Below are positions 17,076 to 29,047 of a stretch of DNA of 33,323 nucleotides, one piece after another. Origin of the DNA: Granulicatella balaenopterae (GTDB lineage: Bacteria; Bacillota; Bacilli; Lactobacillales; Aerococcaceae); the NCBI RefSeq assembly GCF_900111135.1, contig NZ_FOGF01000025.1:1-33323 (forward strand), in the 5' to 3' direction. Within the stretch, counting starts at the first letter, position 1. Every line of letters begins with the position of its first letter. A model generated the notes under the pieces. It was not told the origin of the DNA. It made no database searches and saw nothing but the letters and a program-made list of their open reading frames with translations. A program made the position numbers and the translations under genes.

Positions 17076-17108
17076 GAGTAGTATACAAAATATACTACTC
17101 ATAGTCAA
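17076..17108 (-). promoter_or_regulatory. rplJL promoter overlapped by a perfect palindrome
   Basis: On the minus strand TTGACT (17108-17103) and TATACT (17085-17080) are separated by exactly 17 bases. A perfect inverted repeat with 10-bp arms (17076-17085 and 17091-17100, 5-base centre) covers the -10 and most of the spacer, like an operator. No T run follows it, so it is not a normal terminator. Confidence 0.8.
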
Positions 17109-17145
17109 GTGATTTATTAAATTAATTTAATTTTTATTCTTTAAA

Positions 17146-17835
17146 TTATAAAGAAGCAGCGTCAACTTTCACACCAGGTCCAAATGTAGTTGTAACAGCA
17201 ATGTTACGTACATATTGTCCTTTAACAGTTGCAGGTTTGATACGCATTAAAGTTTCGTGAATAGTTTTGAAGTTTTCAACTAATTTTTCTTCTGAGAATG
17301 AAACTTTACCGATTGGTACGTGGATATTACCAACTTTGTCTACACGGTAAGTAACTTTACCAGCTTTGATTTCTTCAATAGCCTTAGTTACGTCCATTGT
17401 AACAGTACCAGTTTTAGGGTTAGGCATTAATCCTTTAGGTCCTAATACACGTCCTAAACGACCAACTTCACCCATCATGTCAGGTGTAGCAACGATAACG
17501 TCAAAGTCAAACCATCCACCTTGGATTTTTTGAGCTAAATCGCTATCACCAACGTAATCTGCGCCAGCTGCTTCAGCTTCTTTAGCTTTTTCACCTTTAG
17601 CGAATACTACTACGCGTTGAGTTTTACCAGTACCATTAGGTAATACTACTGCTCCACGTAATTGTTGGTCTGCTTTTCTTGGGTCTACGCCTAAACGATA
17701 TGCAACTTCTACAGATGCATCAAATTTAGCGAAATCAATTTCTTTTGCTAATGCAATAGCTTCTTCTACTGAATATAATTTAGTAGCGTCTACTTTCTTA
17801 GCGGCTTCTAAATATTGTTTACTTTTCTTTGCCAT
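17146..17835 (-). CDS. rplA: Ribosomal protein L1
   Basis: A 229-residue protein of the ribosomal L1 stalk that also represses its own mRNA in many bacteria. The sequence has the standard [13 protein letters not shown] start, [13 protein letters not shown], and the signature [23 protein letters not shown] precedes the ATG. It follows rplK by 104 bases; that spacer holds a hairpin and a motif resembling the one in the rplK leader, which fits L1 feedback. Confidence 0.99.
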   Translation of the reverse strand: MAKKSKQYLEAAKKVDATKLYSVEEAIALAKEIDFAKFDASVEVAYRLGVDPRKADQQLRGAVVLPNGTGKTQRVVVFAKGEKAKEAEAAGADYVGDSDLAQKIQGGWFDFDVIVATPDMMGEVGRLGRVLGPKGLMPNPKTGTVTMDVTKAIEEIKAGKVTYRVDKVGNIHVPIGKVSFSEEKLVENFKTIHETLMRIKPATVKGQYVRNIAVTTTFGPGVKVDAASL

Positions 17836-17855
17836 TTTTAAATTCCTCCTATGTT

Positions 17856-17919
17856 GTGGTTATAGCGGTTTTACCTCCCACGAAGTCCATTGAGCTAATT
17901 GCTCCTTGGCGAGGACTTC
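17856..17919 (-). promoter_or_regulatory. Putative L1-binding element before rplA, with upstream hairpin
   Basis: On the minus strand GAAGTCC (17919-17913) pairs with GGACTTC (17888-17882), enclosing GAGC/GCTC, directly after rplK. Next comes GTGGGAGG (17881-17874), a short GGT/ACC helix, and ATAACCAC ending at 17856. The same GTGGGAGG...ACCAC frame occurs before rplK (18395-18428). I infer a translational operator for L1. Confidence 0.5.
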
Positions 17920-17939
17920 TTTGGAAGCTGCATTGTTTT

Positions 17940-18365
17940 TTAGCCTTCGACTACGAATCCCATTGAACGGGCTGTACCTTCGACCATACGCATTGCAGCT
18001 TCAACATCTGCTGCGTTTAAATCAGGTGCTTTTAATTCTGCGATTTCTTTAACTTGTTCGCGAGTTACTGTAGCAACTTTTTTAGTGTTTGGTTCACCAG
18101 AACCTTTTTCTACGTTAGCAGCTTTCTTTAATAGTACTGCTGCTGGTGGTGTTTTACATACGAAATCGAATGAACGATCTTCATATACTGAAATAACTAC
18201 TGGAATGATTAAACCAGCTTGTTCTGCTGTACGAGCGTTGAACTCTTTACAGAAGCCCATGATATTTACTTGAGCTTGTCCTAATGCTGGACCAACTGGT
18301 GGTGCAGGAGTAGCTTTACCTGCTGGAATTTGTAATTTTACTAGTTTTGCAACTTTTTTAGCCAC
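17940..18365 (-). CDS. rplK: Ribosomal protein L11
   Basis: A 141-residue protein of the GTPase-associated centre; it binds 23S rRNA and is needed for RelA-type stringent sensing. The Pro-rich N-terminus ([21 protein letters not shown]) and C-terminal GTARSMGF are typical. The start codon is GTG (18365-18363), supported by AGGAGGT 8 bases before it and by the conserved MAKKV start. The gene opens the rplK-rplA unit. secE and nusG, which often lie upstream, are absent; a divergent serine dehydratase gene is there. Confidence 0.99.
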   Translation of the reverse strand: MAKKVAKLVKLQIPAGKATPAPPVGPALGQAQVNIMGFCKEFNARTAEQAGLIIPVVISVYEDRSFDFVCKTPPAAVLLKKAANVEKGSGEPNTKKVATVTREQVKEIAELKAPDLNAADVEAAMRMVEGTARSMGFVVEG

Positions 18366-18394
18366 GATACATTACCTCCTCGATTGTCTCGTGC

Positions 18395-18428
18395 GTGGTT
18401 TAATGGAGATGAAAATTTCTCCTCCCAC
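18395..18428 (-). promoter_or_regulatory. Putative L1-binding leader element before rplK
   Basis: On the minus strand GTGGGAGG (18428-18421) and TTAAACCAC (ending 18395) frame a short GGAGA/TCTCC hairpin. It lies about 30 bases upstream of the rplK start codon and resembles leaders known before L11-L1 operons. A second copy precedes rplA. Confidence 0.55.
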
Positions 18429-18461
18429 CCATCTAATACGTTTCTTGAACGTACTTTAGTT

Positions 18462-18490
18462 ATTCTAACACCACCTTATTCATTTTACAA
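18462..18490 (-). promoter_or_regulatory. rplKA promoter
   Basis: On the minus strand TTGTAA (18490-18485), a 17-base spacer and TAGAAT (18467-18462), with TG one base before the -10. This is a good extended -10 promoter placed to make a leader of about 90 bases. Confidence 0.65.
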
Positions 18491-18581
18491 CTATTTTAAC
18501 TATTTTTTTTAGTCTTTTTTTAAAGTTTTGGAAATCGAGAATTTTTCCGATAGAAAGCTTATCTTACTCAGCACTTTCTTA

Positions 18582-18610
18582 TTTACATTTGTTTCGATGA
18601 CTGTTAGGAT
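18582..18610 (+). promoter_or_regulatory. Possible promoter of sdaAB-sdaAA
   Basis: TTTACA (18582-18587), a 17-base spacer and TAGGAT (18605-18610) lie 34 bases before the sdaAB start. The -10 is only a 4/6 match; a TATAAT nearer the gene (about 18625-18630) has no partner and overlaps the ribosome site area. Confidence 0.4.
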
Positions 18611-18644
18611 AGCTATGAATACTACTATAATAAGGGAGAAATTT

Positions 18645-19328
18645 ATGGCTAAGAATAAAGTAAATAATTTTCGTAGTTGTTTTGATATTATTGGTCCAAT
18701 TATGATTGGTCCTTCTAGTTCCCATACTGCCGGCGCTTTACAAATTGGTTTATTGGCACGTCGCTTATTCGGCAATACTCCAACTAAAGTTACCTGTGTC
18801 TATTATGAATCTTTTGCTGAAACGCATAAAGGCCATGGAACTGACTTTGCTATTATTGGTGGCGTATTAGGCTTGGCTACTAATGATGAGCGCGTGCCTC
18901 ATTCAATTCAATTAGCTACAGATCTTGGCATTGAAATTGAATTTATTGAAAAAAGTAGTGCTAGTCCTGTAAATCACTCTAATACTGTTGATTTAACATT
19001 AAAGGATGATACGCATACCATTCGCTTAATCGGTATTTCAGTTGGCGGTGGTACTGTCGAAGTGAAATATATAAAAATCGAGGACTTATCAATTCATCTG
19101 CAAGGTCCTTTACCAATTATTTTAGAAAAATTACCGTTTAATACTCCTTCTAAGGTATTAAGTTTATTAGAAAAACATCAAATGCTTGTTAGTCACAAAC
19201 AAATAATTAATGATGACGTAAAAAATGAAGTATTAATAATTTATGAATTACAATCATTATTTTCTCCACAATTCTTGGATGAGTTAAACTTACTTCAACA
19301 AAATGGATCACTTTATTTATTGTACTAA
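18645..19328 (+). CDS. sdaAB: L-serine dehydratase, iron-sulfur-dependent, beta subunit
   Basis: A 227-residue subunit of the two-part enzyme that turns L-serine into pyruvate and ammonia. The signature DIIGPIMIGPSSSHTAGA lies at about residues 14-31, and a C-terminal small ligand-binding (ACT-like) region would be expected in the family. The start at 18645 has AAGGGAGA 6-7 bases before it. An in-frame Met 39 codons upstream has no site and would encode an unrelated hydrophobic leader, so I reject it. sdaAA follows after 25 bases. The unit is divergent from rplK. Confidence 0.94.
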   Translation: MAKNKVNNFRSCFDIIGPIMIGPSSSHTAGALQIGLLARRLFGNTPTKVTCVYYESFAETHKGHGTDFAIIGGVLGLATNDERVPHSIQLATDLGIEIEFIEKSSASPVNHSNTVDLTLKDDTHTIRLIGISVGGGTVEVKYIKIEDLSIHLQGPLPIILEKLPFNTPSKVLSLLEKHQMLVSHKQIINDDVKNEVLIIYELQSLFSPQFLDELNLLQQNGSLYLLY

Positions 19329-19353
19329 TGGTCAGGAAAGGAATAACTCGTTT

Positions 19354-20259
19354 ATGTATACATCTATCAAAGAAATTGTGTTGGCCAGTGAACAAACTGG
19401 TAAGGCTCTATCTGAATTAATGATTGAACAGGAAATGAACCTTACGAAAAAATCTCGTCAAGAAGTATGGCAGCAAATGGAAATTAATTTACAAACAATG
19501 AAACAAGCTATTAAACGTAGTACAGAAGGTCAAGGTGTCTTTTCGCCGACTGGCTTAACAGGTGGAGATGCGGTTAAAATGAAAGAGTATCGTGAAAAAG
19601 GAAAGTCTTTATCTGGTGATGCCGTATTGGCAGGCGTTCAATATGCCTTAGGAACCAATGAAGTAAATGCTTCTATGGGGATAATTTGCGCAACGCCAAC
19701 TGCTGGCTCAAGCGGTACTTTACCTGGTGTTATTTTTTCTATTTCTGAGACTTTACATCTATCCCATGAAGCTCAAATCCGCTTTTTATTTACAGGTGCA
19801 CTTTTTGGTTTAATTGTTGCTAATAATGCTATGATTGCTGGTGCGATGGGTGGGTGTCAAGCAGAAGTCGGTAGTGCAAGTGCCATGGCGGCAGCGGCTG
19901 CAGTTGAGGCTGCTGGTGGTACTGCTCAACAATCTTCTGAAGCTTTTTCAATTGCCTTAGGGAACTTACTCGGATTAGTATGTGATCCTGTGGCTGGTCT
20001 AGTGGAAGTCCCATGTGTTAAAAGAAATGCCATTGGTTCAGGTAATGCCTTAATTGCTGCTGATATGGCTCTTGCCGGAATTACCAATCAGATTCCTGCT
20101 GATGAAACAATCGAAGCTATGCGTTCTATCGGTAAACAAATGCCCCGTGAATTACGTGAAACCGGAATCGGTGGTACTGCTGGTACTCGCACTGGCTTAG
20201 CCATTAAAATGAAAATTTTTGGCAATGACGTCTCAATTAATCCTGAAGATACATATTAA
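19354..20259 (+). CDS. sdaAA: L-serine dehydratase, iron-sulfur-dependent, alpha subunit
   Basis: A 301-residue catalytic subunit. It holds the 4Fe-4S cluster through conserved cysteines that I place at Cys168 (GGCQAEVGSA), Cys210 (VCDPVAGLVE) and Cys221 (PCVKRN). CATPTAGSSGTLPG (from residue 112) is a further signature. The start at 19354 has AAGGA about 10 bases upstream; the open frame extends back into sdaAB but the extra residues do not match the family. A strong terminator overlaps the stop codon. Together with sdaAB it gives serine catabolism. Confidence 0.95.
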   Translation: MYTSIKEIVLASEQTGKALSELMIEQEMNLTKKSRQEVWQQMEINLQTMKQAIKRSTEGQGVFSPTGLTGGDAVKMKEYREKGKSLSGDAVLAGVQYALGTNEVNASMGIICATPTAGSSGTLPGVIFSISETLHLSHEAQIRFLFTGALFGLIVANNAMIAGAMGGCQAEVGSASAMAAAAAVEAAGGTAQQSSEAFSIALGNLLGLVCDPVAGLVEVPCVKRNAIGSGNALIAADMALAGITNQIPADETIEAMRSIGKQMPRELRETGIGGTAGTRTGLAIKMKIFGNDVSINPEDTY

Positions 20260-20293
20260 AAAATGTTCATCCCAAGATGGGGTGAACATTTTT
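20259..20293. terminator. Bidirectional terminator between sdaAA and serS
   Basis: Arms 20259-20273 and 20279-20293 pair over 15 bp (one G-U on the plus strand) with a 5-base loop and A/T-rich edges. It lies between the convergent sdaAA and serS stop codons. Confidence 0.92.
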
Positions 20294-20304
20294 AAGTTTA
20301 TTTA

Positions 20305-21934
<1,630 letters not shown>

Positions 21935-21939
21935 ACACC

Positions 21940-21967
21940 ATTGTAACCTTTTTTATCATAATGTCAA
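21940..21967 (-). promoter_or_regulatory. serS T-box promoter
   Basis: On the minus strand a perfect TTGACA (21967-21962), a 16-base spacer and TACAAT (21945-21940). It starts 3 bases after the dacA stop codon. No separate dacA terminator is visible, so dacA readthrough would enter the T-box. Confidence 0.8.
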
Positions 21968-21970
21968 TAT

Positions 21971-23347
21971 TTAGTTTGTAGCTGGTTCTTCGCTTGGGTG
22001 GAAAAAGTTTTTAATACTATTGAAAATTCCACTAAAAAAGTCTTTGATGCTATCACGAATACCTGCAAAAAAAACTTTAATCTGACGCCATACTTTTGTT
22101 AAGTGGCCTACTTCTTCTACATCATAAGAAGCGACTACTGGTATAGTGTTATCTTTTTCTTGTAAATAACCTAAATCTTTTCCAGGAGTTGTAATTGTTA
22201 CATAACCTAAATTCTCTCCTTTAGTAATTGGAGCTTGAATTTGGTTTTCTTCATTAACTCGTTCTGGATTTGGTGTAAACTCTACAATAATTTGATCTGG
22301 TGAAGCGCCTTTTGGTACTGCAGCATAATAATCACGGTCATAATCAAATGTAATCACTTGATCTTTGCCATCAACAACTGGATATGGTGTGATTTGTTGT
22401 GCAGAATCACCTTTTTTAATAAAAGGAATTGTTTCATAAGTTGTAAAGATATAATCTAATAAGCGACTGCTTTCTTCAAACCGCTTTAAAGGTGCTGATG
22501 AACCTACCACCACAGAAATCACAGAAGTATTATTTTGTATTGCGACAGCTGTTACTGATGCTCCAGATAAAGCGGAAGTCCCTGTTTTTAATCCGATAAC
22601 ATCATCACGTCCAAATAATAACCCTGGCAATAATAAATTGTAATTGCTCATTTTTGTTTCATCAACGGTTCCTGGTTGGAAAGTTTTCTTTTGAATGCTG
22701 GCTGTATCTAAAATTTCTGGATAATCAGTAATTAATCTTTGTGCTAAAATTGCTACTGAACGAGGTGACATACTATTTTCATCATCCTCACTCAAATTTT
22801 TGTTCTTTTGAATATTATAACGATATGGTAAACCAGATGGATTTACTAACCTAGCATCTGTAATCCCCATCGATTCAACCGTTTCTTGCATTTTTTGAAC
22901 CCAAGCATCTTCACTACCACCTAAATAAATCCCAACAGCTGTAATAGCCGCATTTGCTGAATAAATGGAGATAGCTTCATATAAATCTTTTAAAGGATAA
23001 CTAACATTCGCACGTAATGGTACATTTGATAGTTCATAATTAATACTCATTTTACTTAAAGCAGGGGATATTGGAATTTGTGTATCCCAAGTTACTTCAC
23101 CATTATGAATCGCTTCTAAAATTAAATATTGGGTTACCATCTTACTCATTGAAGCAATCCCTAAAACCTCATCGATATTTTTCCCGTATAAAATCTTACC
23201 ACTATTTTTTTCTACTACGATTGCACCTCGAGCATCTAAATTTTTAATTTCTGCAGCATCAACTGGAACAGTTACACTCATTACACTAACTAATGACATT
23301 GCTACAATGATTTTTTTTATATATTTATTTTTAATGATTTTTTTCAT
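21971..23347 (-). CDS. dacA: D-alanyl-D-alanine carboxypeptidase (PBP5-type)
   Basis: A 458-residue penicillin-binding protein that removes the terminal D-Ala from peptidoglycan stem peptides on the outer face of the membrane. It has a signal peptide (about 1-32, ending VDAAE), the SxxK motif Ser66-Lys69 (ASMSKM), SxN at 130-132 (YSAN) and KTG at 254-256. A C-terminal beta domain follows, then an amphipathic Phe/Ile/Lys-rich helix (about 415-450) that anchors it to the membrane. All active-site motifs are intact. GGAGA precedes the ATG. It lies downstream of a VanRS-like kinase gene on the same strand but a terminator separates them. Confidence 0.96.
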   Translation of the reverse strand: MKKIIKNKYIKKIIVAMSLVSVMSVTVPVDAAEIKNLDARGAIVVEKNSGKILYGKNIDEVLGIASMSKMVTQYLILEAIHNGEVTWDTQIPISPALSKMSINYELSNVPLRANVSYPLKDLYEAISIYSANAAITAVGIYLGGSEDAWVQKMQETVESMGITDARLVNPSGLPYRYNIQKNKNLSEDDENSMSPRSVAILAQRLITDYPEILDTASIQKKTFQPGTVDETKMSNYNLLLPGLLFGRDDVIGLKTGTSALSGASVTAVAIQNNTSVISVVVGSSAPLKRFEESSRLLDYIFTTYETIPFIKKGDSAQQITPYPVVDGKDQVITFDYDRDYYAAVPKGASPDQIIVEFTPNPERVNEENQIQAPITKGENLGYVTITTPGKDLGYLQEKDNTIPVVASYDVEEVGHLTKVWRQIKVFFAGIRDSIKDFFSGIFNSIKNFFHPSEEPATN

Positions 23348-23457
23348 CGTATTCTCCTATTTATCTAATATAAGTTTCACTATCTATCCTATCGAAAAAA
23401 TAGATAAAAAACAACACAAAATTGCTTACACACCCCTATTTAAGTGATATTTTTTAT

Positions 23458-23509
23458 AAAAAAATCATTATGAAAATCTATTATCAACCAATAAATTTTC
23501 ACAATGATT
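23458..23509 (-). terminator. Intrinsic terminator of the two-component operon
   Basis: On the minus strand a 15-pair stem (one G-U) runs from AATCATT (23509-23503) to AATGATT (23469-23463), with a 17-base loop and seven T after it. It begins right at the kinase stop codon. Confidence 0.9.
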
Positions 23510-23510
23510 A

Positions 23511-24719
23511 TCACTTAATGAAATAGTCAGTAGTTTCTTTTAATGCAGAATGATTTTCAGATGGCAAGAAAATGTAAAAACTCGTCTCATGTTCCACTGA
23601 TTCAGCACGAATAACGCCACCATGCATATGAATAATATTCTCAGCAATAGCTAATCCTAACCCTGTTCCCCCAGTTTCTTTTGAGCGAGAACCTTCCGCA
23701 CGATAAAAACGATAAAATAATTTGTTTAATACTTCTGTTGGAATTGTTGGTCCACTATTTTTAATCGCAATCGATACAATCCCATTTTCTTCTTTCGTTT
23801 CAATGGTAATGGCGGTTCCTTCTTCTCCATATTTAACCGCATTGGATAATAAATTACTAATAACACGAACCATTTTTTCAGCATCAATCTCTAAAACAAT
23901 TGGCTTAGTAGAAGGTATCATCTCAATAGACATGTCTTTTTTTTGCACATCTAATTCAAAATCAGCCGCCACTTGTTCTAAAAAATTATTAATCGATACA
24001 TCACTTAACCGCAGTGGAACCCCACCTGGCCGCATTGTTGTATATTCAAATAACTCATCCACTAATACCTTCATTTGTTGTGCTTTATTATAAGCAACAG
24101 TTGCATAATGTTTTGGTTCTTCTTCCAATTCATGTGGACCATTTGTAATTAACCCTAAATAGCCAATAATAGATGTTAGCGGTGTTCTTAAATCATGTGA
24201 GACATTAGTAATTAATTCATCTTTTGATTTTTCAATTTTACGCTCTTCTTCCATCGCACGATTAGTTGAATCTACTAAATGGTTAATACTCTCCACAACT
24301 TTCCCCATATCTCCATTTAACTGAAAAGGAATTCTTGCATATTGATCATTAGTCGCAATGCGATGTAATTCATCCAATACATGCGCTAACTGCATTTGAC
24401 GATATCGACGAATCAAACGCCAAGAAGTAAAACCAAACGCAAAAATGACCGATACCGTATTATAAATCTTATAATAAAATAAAATATTGTCCGTTCTTAA
24501 ATTCCAATATTCACGAAATAACAATTGATCATCTTCAATTTGTAAGGGATAATCTAATGTCTGATCCAAAATCCCTAGAATACCAATATAAATAATAAAG
24601 ACCGCAAATAAAGTAACTGCCCCTTCTAAAAACAACTCACTATATTCTTTCGGGGTTAGACGTAACATGCCGTCTGGCGAGACATTATGTTTTCTAATTT
24701 TATTTCGCATTTTACGCAT
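23511..24719 (-). CDS. VanS-like sensor histidine kinase
   Basis: A 402-residue membrane kinase. Two membrane helices (about 32-51 and 84-101) enclose a short outside loop of about 30 residues. A HAMP-like linker follows, then HisKA with the phospho-acceptor His175 in TNVSHDLRTPLTSIIGYL, and a HATPase domain with NLLSNAVKYGEEG, IKNSG and GGTGLGLAIA. The pattern is close to the VanS group, whose known members respond to envelope stress or glycopeptides, but the signal here is unknown and no vanHAX genes are present. I use the ATG at 24719, one codon after a TTG. It overlaps the regulator gene by 8 bases (ATGCGTAA), a typical coupled arrangement. Confidence 0.92.
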   Translation of the reverse strand: MRKMRNKIRKHNVSPDGMLRLTPKEYSELFLEGAVTLFAVFIIYIGILGILDQTLDYPLQIEDDQLLFREYWNLRTDNILFYYKIYNTVSVIFAFGFTSWRLIRRYRQMQLAHVLDELHRIATNDQYARIPFQLNGDMGKVVESINHLVDSTNRAMEEERKIEKSKDELITNVSHDLRTPLTSIIGYLGLITNGPHELEEEPKHYATVAYNKAQQMKVLVDELFEYTTMRPGGVPLRLSDVSINNFLEQVAADFELDVQKKDMSIEMIPSTKPIVLEIDAEKMVRVISNLLSNAVKYGEEGTAITIETKEENGIVSIAIKNSGPTIPTEVLNKLFYRFYRAEGSRSKETGGTGLGLAIAENIIHMHGGVIRAESVEHETSFYIFLPSENHSALKETTDYFIK

Positions 24720-25398
24720 CAATCTTATACCCTACTCCCCAAACAGTTTCAATCACTTTATCACGTCCGGTAACTTCAGCAATTTTATCACGCAAATGAC
24801 TCACATGTACCATAACTGTCTTCGTTGAAACCCCTGAATATTGATTCCAAACTTTTTCAAAAATTTCGTCCGCACTAAAGACACGCCCAGGATGACTAGC
24901 TAATAAATATAAAATTCCAAACTCTAAAACGGTTAATTGAATCTCTTTTCCATCAACAGTCATTACTTTATGCGCATTTTTTTGAATAATTAATGGTCCA
25001 ACACGTAATTCTTCTGGACTCAACTCATGAGTAATGGAACTACGACGCAATAATGATTTAATACGCGCCACTACTTCTAAAGGATTAAATGGCTTAGTAA
25101 CATAATCGTCCGCACCTGTTGTTAATCCTTGAATTTTATCCATATCTGTTGATTTAGCACTTAATAATAAAATTGGAATTTGCTTACCATCTTTACGTAA
25201 CTCATTCACAACGGTAATACCATCCATTTTAGGCATCATAATATCTAAAATAACCGCATCAATATCCGGGTATTGATTAATTTTTTCTAATGCTTGTTTT
25301 CCATCAAAAGCTTTAACAATTTCAAATTTTTCATTTTTTAAATAAATTGTTAGTAATTCAACAATTTCACGATCATCATCTACAATTAATAGTTTCAT
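24712..25398 (-). CDS. VanR-like response regulator
   Basis: A 228-residue OmpR-family DNA-binding regulator. The receiver domain starts MKLLIVDDDREIVELL, has the phospho-acceptor Asp in LDIMMPKMDG (about residue 52) and Lys in VTKPF. The winged-helix domain contains LTVLEFGILYLL and ends in TVWGVGYKI. The start at 25398 has AGGAGG about 7 bases upstream; an ATG 11 codons earlier is read through that site and is rejected. It forms an operon with the kinase, closed by a strong terminator. I could not find a convincing promoter in the 25399-25550 stretch. Confidence 0.94.
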   Translation of the reverse strand: MKLLIVDDDREIVELLTIYLKNEKFEIVKAFDGKQALEKINQYPDIDAVILDIMMPKMDGITVVNELRKDGKQIPILLLSAKSTDMDKIQGLTTGADDYVTKPFNPLEVVARIKSLLRRSSITHELSPEELRVGPLIIQKNAHKVMTVDGKEIQLTVLEFGILYLLASHPGRVFSADEIFEKVWNQYSGVSTKTVMVHVSHLRDKIAEVTGRDKVIETVWGVGYKIDA

Positions 25399-25547
25399 CT
25401 GATTTCCTCCTATATTTAATTTCATTATCATTTTACCAAAGCGTTAAAAAATACGGTATAAAAAACAGCAAATCTTGAAAATTATTTAATAATTAAGAAT
25501 GCTTTTTCACTTTTTGCTATTTTATTAATCTTTATCGTTCTTTTCCC

Positions 25548-25575
25548 TTGATTTTTAAAAAATACATGGTATGTT
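25548..25575 (+). promoter_or_regulatory. Possible guaB promoter
   Basis: TTGATT (25548-25553), a 16-base spacer and TATGTT (25570-25575) with TG one base before. The -10 is a 4/6 match helped by the extended motif. It lies 35 bases before the guaB ATG. Confidence 0.4.
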
Positions 25576-25580
25576 ATTAG

Positions 25581-27089
<1,509 letters not shown>

Positions 27090-27137
27090 AAATAAAGGTT
27101 GGAATCATAATAATCTGATTCCAACCTTTATTTTTTT
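27090..27137. terminator. Bidirectional terminator between guaB and the DUF2207 gene
   Basis: Arms 27090-27107 and 27116-27133 form a perfect 18-bp stem with an 8-base loop and a T run on the plus strand. A T-rich tract is also present on the minus strand. Confidence 0.95.
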
Positions 27138-27166
27138 GCGCTACTATTCAATTTTGTGATTTTTAG

Positions 27167-29047
27167 TTAGAATCCGCCACCGCCAGATCCTCCACCAAAA
27201 CCACCGCTCGAACCACTACTAAAGCCGCCACCAAAACCGCCTGAATTAGTTCCTGAATAATTCCCATTACTCGAGCTAGTTGGTGAGCTAAGCGTTTGAG
27301 CTTCTGATAAAGTCTTTGATACTAAGAGATATGTCGCCATTTGTTGGGCGGTGATTGCATCAACATTTTGGGCAATTTCCTCTTGATCGTAGATTGTCGG
27401 TAAAGTTTTTAACACTTCATCCGCTACTTTAAAAGAAATCGCATAAACTAATAATTCATTCCAAATGATAATAGATGGTACCTCAGCGCGATCTAACGAA
27501 CTTATATCCTCCATCATTTGTTTTAAAGCATTCCATTGACGATAACGCCATTCTCCATCAATTGTCCGTTTAGGCTCACTAATATACTGCCACAACACTG
27601 CTACAATAGCTAGATTGATATTCACCAAAGTTGCTATACTCCCTAATACTATGCTCCCATTTACTAATAAATACAAGCCAAGTGTCGCACCCACAATAGT
27701 CACCAGAATCGCTACTATCTGTAAGAAAAATATTTTTAGTGGTGATTTTTTCTTTTCTTCATCAAGAACTGTTACAGTGCTAGCTTCTTCATCCACTTGA
27801 TCTTCCCAATCAGCAAACCATTCACAATACGCTTTAGGGTGTTTAGTTGCATAATTTTTTATATCAGTAAACGTTACTTGATTATTTTCTCCGATTTGTT
27901 TAAATAAGCCCTCCACAAAAATTTCTTCAGATACAGATAAAGCATATGTTTTTTCGCTTAATGTCAATGTATACGGTTCCTCTTGGCTTAAATATAACAC
28001 TTTACGACGAACTAAATCCATAATTGTTGCATGAACATCACTAGACGTTAACTCTTCTTGATAAACGGCTACTTGCATCACACTAGGGCTTAATTTTTCA
28101 GGTAATTCAAATACATGATCCGGTACAAAGGGAACTTGTTTTTCGAAGGCTTTTTTCAAGCGCATCATATGACCAATACAAAAAACTGCGCTAATCGCCA
28201 TAATACCGATCGCTACTGTCATTATTTTTTCGATTTTAGCTACCATAATAGCTTTTTGACGCTCATGTTCTTCGGCTTGTGCTTTTCGTTTGGCTACCGC
28301 TTGTTTATCAGCTATAACACGCTCTTCTTCAGTTGCCACTAATTCTGTAAAAGCCTCTTTCTCAACTTGATTGGGATTAGCCGCTACTATACTCACCGGA
28401 AATAAGGCATGCGCTTCAACAAACTCTCCCGGCTCATTATGACTAACTAACCATTCTGCCATTTTATAATTCGGATTAATCTCCACCTTGCCAGTCGGAT
28501 TGCCATGTCCCCAACAACGAAAACTCTCCTTAGCAGCTTCAACTGGTAATTCTAAAGTAAAACGAATACTATTTTGCTCAATTTCCCAAGCTTGTCCAAC
28601 AACTTTCCGATTAAATTCAGCTATATCTTGATAACTCGTAATACATTCCGGAATCGTATATTCAAGTAAAATAGTCCGACTCTCATCTGATAATGGCGTA
28701 AAAATTTTGAAAGCTATTTGCTGATCTTCTTGCGTCATTTGATAAGTTTGATGATCACCCGATTGATTATTTTCTAAAGGTATAACCGTTCCGTCAACCA
28801 CTTCACTAAGTTTAATATTTTTAGGCGCTACAATCCCCGTAATATCCAAATGATAAAACACACCATTATACTCACCATCTGCTTCAAAAACCATTTGCTC
28901 TTTAAAGTCGACATCCCCATTTTCTAAAACCTTAGCCGTAATATCATATTGTTCCACTATTAATTCCTTAGCACTTACCACTTCTTCACTAAAAATAAAA
29001 AGTGTCATTGTCATAACAATACTTAAAAATAACGACTTCTTTTTCAT
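27167..29047 (-). CDS. DUF2207 membrane protein with glycine-rich tail
   Basis: A 626-residue envelope protein of unknown function. It has a signal peptide (about 1-26, MKKKSLFLSIVMTMTLFIF), an extracytoplasmic beta-rich DUF2207 domain (about 28-235, with DITAKVLENGDVDFKEQM), a charged helical stretch (about 236-265), a membrane helix (about 270-291), a cytoplasmic region, and two close membrane helices (about 430-475). The last 35 residues are almost only Gly, Ser, Phe and Asn, with repeated GGFGGG. Such tails are common in this family. GGAGTG precedes the ATG. The stop codon of a broken upstream reading frame touches its start codon, so it was probably the second gene of an operon. Confidence 0.9.
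   Translation of the reverse strand: MKKKSLFLSIVMTMTLFIFSEEVVSAKELIVEQYDITAKVLENGDVDFKEQMVFEADGEYNGVFYHLDITGIVAPKNIKLSEVVDGTVIPLENNQSGDHQTYQMTQEDQQIAFKIFTPLSDESRTILLEYTIPECITSYQDIAEFNRKVVGQAWEIEQNSIRFTLELPVEAAKESFRCWGHGNPTGKVEINPNYKMAEWLVSHNEPGEFVEAHALFPVSIVAANPNQVEKEAFTELVATEEERVIADKQAVAKRKAQAEEHERQKAIMVAKIEKIMTVAIGIMAISAVFCIGHMMRLKKAFEKQVPFVPDHVFELPEKLSPSVMQVAVYQEELTSSDVHATIMDLVRRKVLYLSQEEPYTLTLSEKTYALSVSEEIFVEGLFKQIGENNQVTFTDIKNYATKHPKAYCEWFADWEDQVDEEASTVTVLDEEKKKSPLKIFFLQIVAILVTIVGATLGLYLLVNGSIVLGSIATLVNINLAIVAVLWQYISEPKRTIDGEWRYRQWNALKQMMEDISSLDRAEVPSIIIWNELLVYAISFKVADEVLKTLPTIYDQEEIAQNVDAITAQQMATYLLVSKTLSEAQTLSSPTSSSNGNYSGTNSGGFGGGFSSGSSGGFGGGSGGGGF

Noticed and set aside
23348-23510. 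WalR box upstream of dacA (a TGTAAG at about 23430)
   Set aside because: The second half-site does not match the TGTWAH repeat at 5-base spacing.
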